A stretch of 64,000 nt of DNA from an uncultured Cohaesibacter sp. GTDB taxonomy: Bacteria; Pseudomonadota; Alphaproteobacteria; Rhizobiales; Cohaesibacteraceae. Each line of letters starts with the position of its first letter. The stretch's first letter is position 1. A program made the position numbers and the translations under genes. The notes beneath the pieces are model-generated. The model was given only the letters and a program-made list of their open reading frames with translations. It ran no database searches and was not told the origin of the DNA. The DNA is taken from the NCBI RefSeq assembly GCF_963678225.1, contig NZ_OY782764.1, positions 1,369,001 to 1,433,000 on the forward strand. The letters are read 5' to 3'. Positions 8,032 to 16,197 of this stretch are shown here, one piece after another.

Positions 8032-10562
8032 ACGACGATACAAGAAAGAAAGACGGCCAGTCTTCCAATAAGGAACAGGCAGAGCAAAAAGAACGAAGAG
8101 TGCAAGGCTCTGGCAAGCTTCAGATCAAGCCGATTGTACCGGCCAAGCGCAGCGGCAAAGGCAAGGCGCGGGGCACTCCGATGCTGCTCAAGCGGGCCGA
8201 CGATAATCCGCTGGAGGGCGCAACCCTATCCGAAGCTGCGCGTCATGCGGGCAAAGAGGATGTGAGCCTTGCGGAGCTCGCAGACTATTCGGCGGATCAG
8301 CATTTTTCGACGGATGCAAGCGAGCCAAAGCTTGATGAACCGAAGGACCATATCACCAAAGATGCGTGTATGCCGGCATATGGGGGCGAAAGCGCGCCTG
8401 AACGGGATGTTCCCTTTTCTGATTTTGAACAGCGTCTTGGTATCAAGGAACGTTGGTCGGGCATTGATTATGCCAGTTCGGCTGGCCGGTGCGTTCAGGT
8501 TTTGCTGGCGCTGATCGGCTGGGGCGGTGGCGGACGTCATCTGGCGCAGGTGCTCCCCCATTTCAATACCGTTCATGACATGACGGGGTTAAGAGCCGTT
8601 CTGACCCGGCTCAATTATGTGGCTATTTCGGATGAAGCCAAGCTCGGCACCCTGTCGGAAGAAAAGCTGCCCTGCCTTTATCAGGATGAAGAGGACGATA
8701 TTGTCCGCATTGTTCTATCCGTCGATTTTGGTGCCAATCGGGTGACCTGCTTTAATGGCCAGACCGGCGAGGAAGAGGTCATTGTCTGCCCCGGGCAGCC
8801 GGTGATTATCCACCATATCAAACCGCTGGACGTGGCCAGTCGCACCCGTTTTGTCCAATCCTTCGGTTGGGTAACCCATGCTGCGGCGTCTTTCCGCAAG
8901 TTGTTCTTCTCGTTGTTTGTCATCAATTTCGGCATCAATCTGGCAGCCATGGCGGTGCCCATTTTCATCATGACGGTCTATGGCTATGCGATCCCGTCCA
9001 AGGCGCCGGGTAGTCTGATGATGTTTGTCCTCGGCGTGGGCATGATCGTTGCTGCGGACTATGCGCTGCGGTCCCTGCGTACGCGCATTCTGGCCTATGT
9101 CGGTGCTCGCTTTGATACCGCCCTGTCGGTTGAGGTCTTCCAGCGCCTTCTCTATCTGCCCTATAGCATGGTGCAGAATGCCTCCATTGGTGCGCAGCTG
9201 GCACGGTTACGGCAATTTGAAAAATTGCGCGAGATCTTTCTGGGCTCCTTCGGCACCGCCGTTCTGGACCTGCCCTTCGTGCTCGTTTTCATCACGGCCA
9301 TTGCGCTGATCGGCGGCTGGATCGCAGCCATTCCCGCAACGTTGGTCGGGCTCTATGCGATATTGGCCATGGTCACCATTCCCATCGCCAAGCGCCAGAC
9401 CATGCAATCGGGCGATGCCAAATCCAAGAAACAGAACATCATGATGGAGCTGTTTCTGATGCATCGAGAAATCAAGAATGTCGGTGGGGAAGCCATCTGG
9501 CAGAAACGCTATGAGGACGCGGCCGCCAGCTTTGCTGCTCTTGATTTCCGTGCGCAGCATTTCTCGCGACAAGTGCAGACCATCTCGCAGGCCCTGTCCA
9601 TGGGGGCTGGCATTACCACCTTGGGAGCTGGCACGATCATGGTGATGGAAGGGGACCTGGGCGTTGGTGGATTAATTGCGATTATGGCCCTCATCTGGCG
9701 GGTTCTGGCGCCCCTGCAGAATGCCTTTCTCAGCCTTTCCCGTGTGGGCAAGCTGATCGAAGCGATCCGCATGGTCAATAATCTGATGCGCACCCAACCT
9801 GAGCGCATGCCCGGTATCGTGCCAAGCATTTCGCGAAAATTTCAGGGGCATATATCAACCAAGAATCTGTCCTTCCGTTATCCGCAGGCAGCAGACGCCG
9901 CGATCAAGAACGCCAATGTGACCATCAATCCGGGCGAAATCGTCGCCATTACCGGACCAAGCGGAGGCGGTAAGTCCACTTTCCTTAAATTGCTGGCTGG
10001 TCTTTATCGTCCTGTTGCTGGTGCGGTGGGCTTTGACCATCTGGATATCCGTCAGATTGATCTGGGCGAATTGCGCTTCGAGATCAGTTACCAGCCAGAC
10101 AATGCCACCTTTTTCTACGGAACGGTTGCGCAGAATTTTCATCTCAATGACCCAGAGGCCGATTGTGCCAAGATGGCGAAGCTTATGCAGACCTTCGACA
10201 TCGAGGCAGACCATCCGGATTTGCCTGAGGGGATGGAAACACGTCTAAAGGCGGAAACCGTGCATCAGATGTCGGATGCGCTCAAGCAGAAGCTTTTGCT
10301 ATGCCGCAGCTTCAGCAAATCCGCGACCTATTATTTTCTTGACGAGCCCGCCAACTATCTGGACTTCGAAACCGATCGTAAATTCATGGATCACCTACAG
10401 TCCATGCGGGGCGAGGCCACCATTCTATTCACCACGCAGCGGCCCAGCCACATGAAAATGGCAGACCGCATACTGGTGCTGCATGAAGGACAGGTTATCA
10501 TGAATGGGCCGCCCGAAAAAATCTTGCCGCAATTGGACAGCTTCAACAAATCGGTTGCGTAA
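8028..10562 (+). CDS. Type I secretion ABC transporter with C39-like domain, partner of the preceding subunit
   Basis: This 844-residue protein begins with ~130 charged residues, then a region at ~145-270 that resembles the C39-peptidase-like domain of RTX exporters (LLALIGWGGGGRHLAQVLPH ... GEEEVIVCPGQPVII) with no Cys-His protease pair visible. The membrane domain spans ~290-460 and 520-575. The nucleotide-binding domain has a good Walker A (GPSGGGKST, 643-651) and Walker B with catalytic Glu (YYFLDEPAN, D772-E773). The signature position reads MSDAL (748-752), not LSGGQ, and the H-loop is Gln (TTQRPS, Q804). With the dead partner upstream, neither subunit provides a canonical signature motif. 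It most likely exports the adjacent adhesin. The start is fixed by the ATGA overlap. Confidence 0.88.
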   Translation: MNDDTRKKDGQSSNKEQAEQKERRVQGSGKLQIKPIVPAKRSGKGKARGTPMLLKRADDNPLEGATLSEAARHAGKEDVSLAELADYSADQHFSTDASEPKLDEPKDHITKDACMPAYGGESAPERDVPFSDFEQRLGIKERWSGIDYASSAGRCVQVLLALIGWGGGGRHLAQVLPHFNTVHDMTGLRAVLTRLNYVAISDEAKLGTLSEEKLPCLYQDEEDDIVRIVLSVDFGANRVTCFNGQTGEEEVIVCPGQPVIIHHIKPLDVASRTRFVQSFGWVTHAAASFRKLFFSLFVINFGINLAAMAVPIFIMTVYGYAIPSKAPGSLMMFVLGVGMIVAADYALRSLRTRILAYVGARFDTALSVEVFQRLLYLPYSMVQNASIGAQLARLRQFEKLREIFLGSFGTAVLDLPFVLVFITAIALIGGWIAAIPATLVGLYAILAMVTIPIAKRQTMQSGDAKSKKQNIMMELFLMHREIKNVGGEAIWQKRYEDAAASFAALDFRAQHFSRQVQTISQALSMGAGITTLGAGTIMVMEGDLGVGGLIAIMALIWRVLAPLQNAFLSLSRVGKLIEAIRMVNNLMRTQPERMPGIVPSISRKFQGHISTKNLSFRYPQAADAAIKNANVTINPGEIVAITGPSGGGKSTFLKLLAGLYRPVAGAVGFDHLDIRQIDLGELRFEISYQPDNATFFYGTVAQNFHLNDPEADCAKMAKLMQTFDIEADHPDLPEGMETRLKAETVHQMSDALKQKLLLCRSFSKSATYYFLDEPANYLDFETDRKFMDHLQSMRGEATILFTTQRPSHMKMADRILVLHEGQVIMNGPPEKILPQLDSFNKSVA

Positions 10563-10769
10563 GGCAGATCTCGCAAAGAGACGCCTTTTGGGCAAGGATG
10601 TATTAACCCTAAGCGCGCTATTGTTGAATTGATGCTGCGGCATAGGCTGCTCGCAATCATGTGGGATCATATTCCAGAAGGGAAAGTCGGTCGGTTTTCT
10701 GGTCTCGAGTATGAGCATAACGGGTACGGGTCTTGCGCTTTTCCTAGGGAAAGGCGAGGGCATTCCGGG

Positions 10770-12113
10770 GTGAATTCAGTGAAGTTGTTTGCTTCAAAAA
10801 GCACAGGTCTTGACTCCAAGACCCTGACATTGCCGCTGGCGCTGGAGGCTGAACAGCCGCCCCAGCTCTTTGCCTATGTGGTAACGGGGTGCTTTATCTT
10901 TTTGGGAGCCTTCATTGTCTGGGCCTTTGTCACCTCTGTGCTTGAGGTTACCCATGCTGGCGGTCAGATACAGCCGGTTGGCTCTGTCCAGACCATCCAG
11001 CATCTAGAAGGGGGCTATATCGACCGGATTCTGGTGTCCGAAGGCGACAGGGTCAAGGCCGGTCAGCCGCTGGTGCGTTTGCGCCCTACGGCTACCGAGA
11101 GCGAGCGCGACCAACTGGCCATAAGGGCTGCGTCCCTGCGCATGGCGATTGCCACCACTGATGCTCTTATGCAACAGCAGGAAAGCGTCTCCTTTGGCGA
11201 GGCCGGCCGCCTTTATAGCAACATTGCCCAGTCGCAAATGAGTGTCTTTTCCTCCGAGAAAGACCGCATCAATCGCGAGCTGGCCAAATATGCATCTCAG
11301 CTGTCTCGTCGTGAGGCGGAGTATCGGGCGACGATTGCCGAGCAGAAAAGTGCCGTAAAGCGCATGGAGATCGCTAAAGAGCAGTTCACGATGCTTGATG
11401 GCTTGCTCAAGCAGCAATATGCATCCCGTCGCTCGGTGCTGGAAGCTGAAGCCGCGCTGGAAGAAGCGCGCTCCCGCCTTTATTCTCTTGATGGCCGGCT
11501 CTCGACAACACGTGAGCAGGTCAAGGAAGCCCATATACAGCTGGAAGAAGCTCGGGCCAAGATCTTTAGCGATCTGGCCAAGGAAAAATCCAAGAATGCC
11601 AGCGAGCTTGCCGAGGTCGATCGCCTTCTGACCAAGCAGCAGGATCGTGTCACCAGCCTTGACTTGACTGCGCCGACGGATGGCATTGTGCAGGAACTGC
11701 CCGTCAACTCGGTGGGGGCAGTGGTTCGCTCTGGCGAAGTGGTTGCGCGGATCGTGCCCGATGACCGCAAGATCATAGCCGAAGTGCGCGTCAAACCGAA
11801 AGATATCGGCCATATCCATCTCAATGCCGACGCCAAGGTGACCGTCTCGACCTTCGACCCTTATGTTTTCGGCTCGCTGGAAGGCAATGTGAAGACCATT
11901 TCGGCAACTTCCTTTGAGGATGAAAATGGCCAGCCTTATTTCAAGGTTCAAATCGCGCTTGATCAAAACGAGTTCAATCGCAAGGGCATGGCGTATCCCG
12001 TACTGCCGGGCATGGTTGTGACCGCAGATATCGTGACTGGCTCCAAGTCGCTCGCGCGCTATCTGCTTAAGCCGGTCTATCGTTCCATGGATGTGGCTTT
12101 CTCCGAGCGGTAA
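10770..12113 (+). CDS. HlyD-family membrane fusion protein (type I secretion periplasmic adaptor)
   Basis: The adaptor links the inner-membrane ABC exporter to the TolC-type channel. One membrane helix (YVVTGCFIFLGAFIVWAF) is followed by a biotinyl-lipoyl-like half (GGYIDRILVSEGDRVKAGQPL), a long coiled coil (EVTHAGG onward through RLYSLDGRLSTTREQVKEAH), the second lipoyl half (LTAPTDGIVQELPVNSVGAVV) and a beta-barrel region. The frame is open from an ATG at 10629, but the first 47 residues look non-coding. I prefer GTG at 10770, with a GAGGG site upstream, or GTG at 10779 behind GGGGTGA. It lies 200 bases after the ABC pair and belongs to the same transcription direction. Confidence 0.88.
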   Translation: MNSVKLFASKSTGLDSKTLTLPLALEAEQPPQLFAYVVTGCFIFLGAFIVWAFVTSVLEVTHAGGQIQPVGSVQTIQHLEGGYIDRILVSEGDRVKAGQPLVRLRPTATESERDQLAIRAASLRMAIATTDALMQQQESVSFGEAGRLYSNIAQSQMSVFSSEKDRINRELAKYASQLSRREAEYRATIAEQKSAVKRMEIAKEQFTMLDGLLKQQYASRRSVLEAEAALEEARSRLYSLDGRLSTTREQVKEAHIQLEEARAKIFSDLAKEKSKNASELAEVDRLLTKQQDRVTSLDLTAPTDGIVQELPVNSVGAVVRSGEVVARIVPDDRKIIAEVRVKPKDIGHIHLNADAKVTVSTFDPYVFGSLEGNVKTISATSFEDENGQPYFKVQIALDQNEFNRKGMAYPVLPGMVVTADIVTGSKSLARYLLKPVYRSMDVAFSER

Positions 12114-12316
12114 CTCCCCATGAAGCCTTTTGGATGAATGGATTGGATGCAGAGGCCGATTTTCTCAACATATCCTTGATTTGATTGCTCATATGGGCCG
12201 ACAACCCGCTTGGATGTCTGCGTATTTCCGCTTTATTAACCATAATTCCATAAGACTGGAAGGAGGTGACGCGTAAGCGGCGAGCTCCAACCATGTCCTC
12301 GCAGTGGAAGATCAGC

Positions 12317-13798
12317 ATGAATGGCAAAAAGAGAACAGGTCTGGCAATCGCCAAGACAGGCAAGGCCGAAGGGGGCACCCGTTGGGTCGGGCTTGCCAAC
12401 CGCTTTGCCTTTTTGCTGCTGAGCGCTTCGCTGTGTATTTTGGTGCGCCCCGCGCTGGCGGACAATCTGGCGCAGATGCTCTATGATGTTTACGATAACA
12501 ATCCCGAAATTCATGCATCGGAAGCTGGCCTTGCCATCAGGCAGGCCGAAACAAAGAAAGCCAATGCGGCCTTCATGCCGCAGGTTAGCGCTTATGCCTC
12601 CCAATCCATGGTGGAAGAACGGCTCAAATCAGGCCGCACCGAGCGCACGCGCACCAGCCAGTATGGCATCAAGGCTAGCCAGCGCCTGTTTAACGGCTTT
12701 CAGGGTAGGAACAATCTGATCAAGGCCAAATATGAAGAAAAGTCTGGCTTTTATCAGCTGAAAAACCGTGAGAGAGAAGTTCTTCTCGAAGCGGTCAAGG
12801 CCTATATGGATGTGTATGCAGCGCGCAGGATGATTGCCTTGCGGCGCGATCATGTGGCCAATCTGGAAAAACAGCATAGAGCCACCAGAGCGCGCATTCG
12901 CGCCGGAGAGCTGACCAGAACCGATCTGGCCAAGACCGAAGCGCTGCTCTATCGGGCCCGCGCAGCGCTGGAAGGGGCGCATGCAGATCTGGGCGGAGCG
13001 TCCGGTCGCTATGAAGCGCTGGTGGGCTATCGTCCCGGCGAGTTGATTTACCCGCAGATGCCTGTGCGCTATTTGCCTGCCGATGAAACTGAGGCGGTGA
13101 AAAAGGCCTTGCGCATGCATCCCGACCTCAGAGCATCGCGCGCCAATGACAAGGCGGCAGACTATGCGGTCAAATCCGCACAAGGGGCTTTTCTGCCTAC
13201 GATCGATCTGAATGGTGACATCTCGGAGAATCTGGCTTCAAGCGCGGCGCAAACCAACAAGTCCGAGCGCAGCCTCTCCTTGCGTCTTAGTCTGCCCCTG
13301 TTTGATGGCGGTGCACGCTCTGCCGAGGTGCAGAAAGCGCGGGCTGCGCGCAGCCAGCAGGTGCACCAGACCAATGCCTTGCGGGCACGGATCAAGGCCA
13401 ACGCGCGTGAGCAATTCCTCAGATATCAGGCCGCTGTCGCGTCCTTGCGTCAGGCGAGCGCGGAAGTTAAGGCAGCCAGCAACCTGCTGCGTGGCATCAA
13501 GATGGAAGAGAAGGCCGGGCAACGTTCCTACCTTGATATTCTGGATGCAGAGGTGTCTTTGCTAGACGCTCGTGAGCTGGAAATCTATTCACAGGCAGAC
13601 AGCGTCATTGCGATCTACAGCTATCTCGCCGCCACCGGTCAGTTGACCGTTTCTGGCGCGCGCAAGGAATATATCAGCAATGATCCGCAGGCTGCAGCTG
13701 TTGTCGCCAGAGCCCGGCAAATGGCAGAACTGAAAGCAAAGCCTGCCAAAAAGGCTGGCCCCCGTCTGCCCGGTGATCCCTGGAATGGTCTGCGCTGA
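12317..13798 (+). CDS. TolC-family outer membrane channel protein
   Basis: This is the outer-membrane tunnel of the type I secretion system. After a signal peptide (hydrophobic FAFLLLSASLCILVRPALA, then DNLAQML) come two TolC repeats with long helices: YDVYDNNPEIHASEAGLAI and FMPQVSAYASQ, then RARIRAGELTRTDLAKTEA, and in the second half FLPTIDLNGDIS and LPLFDGGARSAEVQKARA. Length (about 494) fits TolC/PrtF proteins. The frame is open from GTG at 12266, but that codon overlaps an AGGAGG. ATG 12293 is also possible. ATG 12317 has GGAAG at a good distance and gives a reasonable signal sequence. Confidence 0.88.
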   Translation: MNGKKRTGLAIAKTGKAEGGTRWVGLANRFAFLLLSASLCILVRPALADNLAQMLYDVYDNNPEIHASEAGLAIRQAETKKANAAFMPQVSAYASQSMVEERLKSGRTERTRTSQYGIKASQRLFNGFQGRNNLIKAKYEEKSGFYQLKNREREVLLEAVKAYMDVYAARRMIALRRDHVANLEKQHRATRARIRAGELTRTDLAKTEALLYRARAALEGAHADLGGASGRYEALVGYRPGELIYPQMPVRYLPADETEAVKKALRMHPDLRASRANDKAADYAVKSAQGAFLPTIDLNGDISENLASSAAQTNKSERSLSLRLSLPLFDGGARSAEVQKARAARSQQVHQTNALRARIKANAREQFLRYQAAVASLRQASAEVKAASNLLRGIKMEEKAGQRSYLDILDAEVSLLDARELEIYSQADSVIAIYSYLAATGQLTVSGARKEYISNDPQAAAVVARARQMAELKAKPAKKAGPRLPGDPWNGLR

Positions 13799-14025
13799 TT
13801 AGATCCCCGCCTGCATTCAGCTTTCGATCCGAAGTCCATTTTGGGTTACATGTGTTCATAAATACAATATTTACGATAGTCTTACCTTTTGGACATCGGA
13901 AGCCAACTTTGCCCATTTTTGACCTGTGTCATTAACGTCTTTGTCCTACAGTGTCCCGAAATTCGTCGAAGCCGTTCGCTCTTGGGGAAGAGCGGAAAAC
14001 GCACAGGGGACACGCGGGGCTCAAA

Positions 14026-16176
14026 ATGGCACTTATCTTGATCGTTGATGATCAAAACACAAACAGACAAATTTATGCTCAGATCGCGCGGCGTATTGAA
14101 GCCGAAATCGAAGTTGTCACCTGCTCGGGGCCAATCGAGGCTCTTTCATGGTTAGCACAAAACAGCCCTGATCTGATCCTGACTGACTTCAGTATGCCGG
14201 GCATGCAGGGGGATGACTTTATCGGTCAAATCCGCTCTGACAGACGTCTGGCAGACGTACCAGTCATTGTCATTACCGTATTTGAGGATCGGCGCCTGCG
14301 GCTTCGGGCTCTGGATGCCGGAGCGACGGATCTTCTCATCAGCCCGGTCGACCATCGGGAATTCATTGCCCGGGCGCGCAACCTTCTCAAAATGCATCGC
14401 CAGAGCAAGGTTCTCTCAAACCGGGCCAATTCGCTGCTTGAGTCCCTGAAGAAAAGCGAAAGCATCCTTGCCTGGACACAGCGCGAAAGTGAATCGCGCC
14501 TTGTGAATGTGATCAACACGCTCCCTGTCATGGTTAGCGCAACCGATCTGGATGGCTGCTATCTGTTCATGAATGTCAATCAGGCCAACTATCTTGGCCT
14601 CAAGGTTGAGCAGGTTGTCGGGCGTCACAGAGCCGAAATCTTCGGCTCTCAGGTTGCCGAGCGGTATGATTCCATCGACCAGTTGGTCATTGCATCCAAT
14701 CACGGCATCCGTTCCTTTGAGGAAGAAATCGTTGGTGCGGACGGCAATAAACGTATCTTCCTGACCAACAAATCGCCCCTCGTGGAAGGGGAGAATGTCA
14801 TCGGGGTGGTAACCTCGTCGCAGGATATTACCGACCGCAAGGCGGCAGAAACCCATCTGCATCATCTGGCCCACCACGACACACTCACCGGTCTGGCCAA
14901 CAGGGCGTTGCTCAGAGATCGGGTCGAACGCGAAATCGGGCGCTGTCGCCGCGGTGATGGACGCTTTGCCCTGCATCTGATTGATCTGGATGGCTTCAAG
15001 CAGGTTAACGACGTGCATGGCCATGCGACGGGCGATGAATTGTTGGCCCGCGTGGCCGAAGGTTTGCGTATTGTCGCGGGTAAGGAAGACCTTGTGGCCC
15101 GTCTTGGGGGCGACGAGTTCGCCATTCTGCAATCCAACATCACCTCCGAATCGCAGGTGGAGGATATGTGCAAGGCAGCGATGGAAATCATGCCCGGCGC
15201 GATTGCCGGTGTGCAACTATCGACGCCTGTTACAGCCTCGGTCGGTATTTCGGTGCACCCGGAAGACGGCAACAGCTACGAGCATCTCATGCGCAATGCC
15301 GACCTTGCCATGTATCGCACCAAGGCCGCGAGCGGCAATGGCTTCAGCTTCTTTGTCTCGAACATGGATGCGCGCGCCCGTGAAGAGCGGCGATTGGATG
15401 CCACCTTGCGCGAAGCACTGGAGAGCAACCGGTTCGAACTGCTCTATCAGCGTCAGGTCGACATCAAGACAGGCGCAATCGTTGGCTGCGAGGCATTGCT
15501 CAGAATGCGCGAAGCCGATGGCACCCTCGTCGCACCAAGTGAATTTCTGGCCCGGGCCGAACGCAATGGCATGATCATGCCAATCAATGAATGGGTCATT
15601 CGGGAAGCCTGCAGGCAAGGAGCCCGATGGCGCGAAATGGGGCTGCCGGAATTTTCCGTCGGGGTCAATCTGTCGCCGGTGCAGTTCCAGCGACAATCGG
15701 TGCCGTTGCTGGTCGCGCGCATTCTTTCCGAAACGGGGCTGCCTGCGCACTTGCTGGATCTGGAACTGACCGAAAGCATCGTTCTGCATGATCGCAAACA
15801 GGTTGCTCTGCAGCTTCAGCAACTACGCGATCTGGGGGTTAAAATCTCTATTGATGATTTCGGAACCGGCTGTTCTTCCCTTTCATATGTGAAGCATTTC
15901 CCGGTGGATCGTCTAAAAATCGACCAGTCCTTTGTGCATGATCTTCTTGAAAATCCATCGGACGCCGCCATCGTTCGGGCGACTATCAATCTGGGGCATT
16001 CTCTCGGTTTCGAGGTGATCGCCGAGGGGGTCGAGACAGAAGAGGTTCTCCGCCATCTGGAGCTGGAGCATTGTGACAAGGCGCAGGGCTACTATTTCGG
16101 AAAGCCGCAATCGGCAGAAAAACTGCAGCTGGCCATTCAGGCACAGATGCCTACCAAACTGGCATCTCTTGGGTGA
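14026..16176 (+). CDS. Response regulator with REC-PAS-GGDEF-EAL domains (cyclic di-GMP turnover)
   Basis: The protein starts with a receiver domain (LILIVDDQN; phospho-acceptor Asp54 in ILTDFSMPGM; Lys-Pro replaced by SPVD), then a PAS domain (~160-280, INTLPVMVSATDLDGCYLFM). It continues with a GGDEF domain with an intact motif at 361-365 (RLGGDEFAIL) and an EAL domain with EAL at 489-491 (CEALLRMR), LELTES and DDFGTGCSSLSYVKHFP. Both catalytic motifs look functional, so it may make or degrade cyclic di-GMP. The frame is open from GTG 13951, but the receiver begins right at ATG 14026, which I take as the start. The kinase gene follows 21 bases later, so the two are probably a two-component pair. 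Position after the secretion genes suggests control of adhesion; this is inference. Confidence 0.93.
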   Translation: MALILIVDDQNTNRQIYAQIARRIEAEIEVVTCSGPIEALSWLAQNSPDLILTDFSMPGMQGDDFIGQIRSDRRLADVPVIVITVFEDRRLRLRALDAGATDLLISPVDHREFIARARNLLKMHRQSKVLSNRANSLLESLKKSESILAWTQRESESRLVNVINTLPVMVSATDLDGCYLFMNVNQANYLGLKVEQVVGRHRAEIFGSQVAERYDSIDQLVIASNHGIRSFEEEIVGADGNKRIFLTNKSPLVEGENVIGVVTSSQDITDRKAAETHLHHLAHHDTLTGLANRALLRDRVEREIGRCRRGDGRFALHLIDLDGFKQVNDVHGHATGDELLARVAEGLRIVAGKEDLVARLGGDEFAILQSNITSESQVEDMCKAAMEIMPGAIAGVQLSTPVTASVGISVHPEDGNSYEHLMRNADLAMYRTKAASGNGFSFFVSNMDARAREERRLDATLREALESNRFELLYQRQVDIKTGAIVGCEALLRMREADGTLVAPSEFLARAERNGMIMPINEWVIREACRQGARWREMGLPEFSVGVNLSPVQFQRQSVPLLVARILSETGLPAHLLDLELTESIVLHDRKQVALQLQQLRDLGVKISIDDFGTGCSSLSYVKHFPVDRLKIDQSFVHDLLENPSDAAIVRATINLGHSLGFEVIAEGVETEEVLRHLELEHCDKAQGYYFGKPQSAEKLQLAIQAQMPTKLASLG

Positions 16177-16197
16177 ACAGCGAAAGATTGATTTTTC

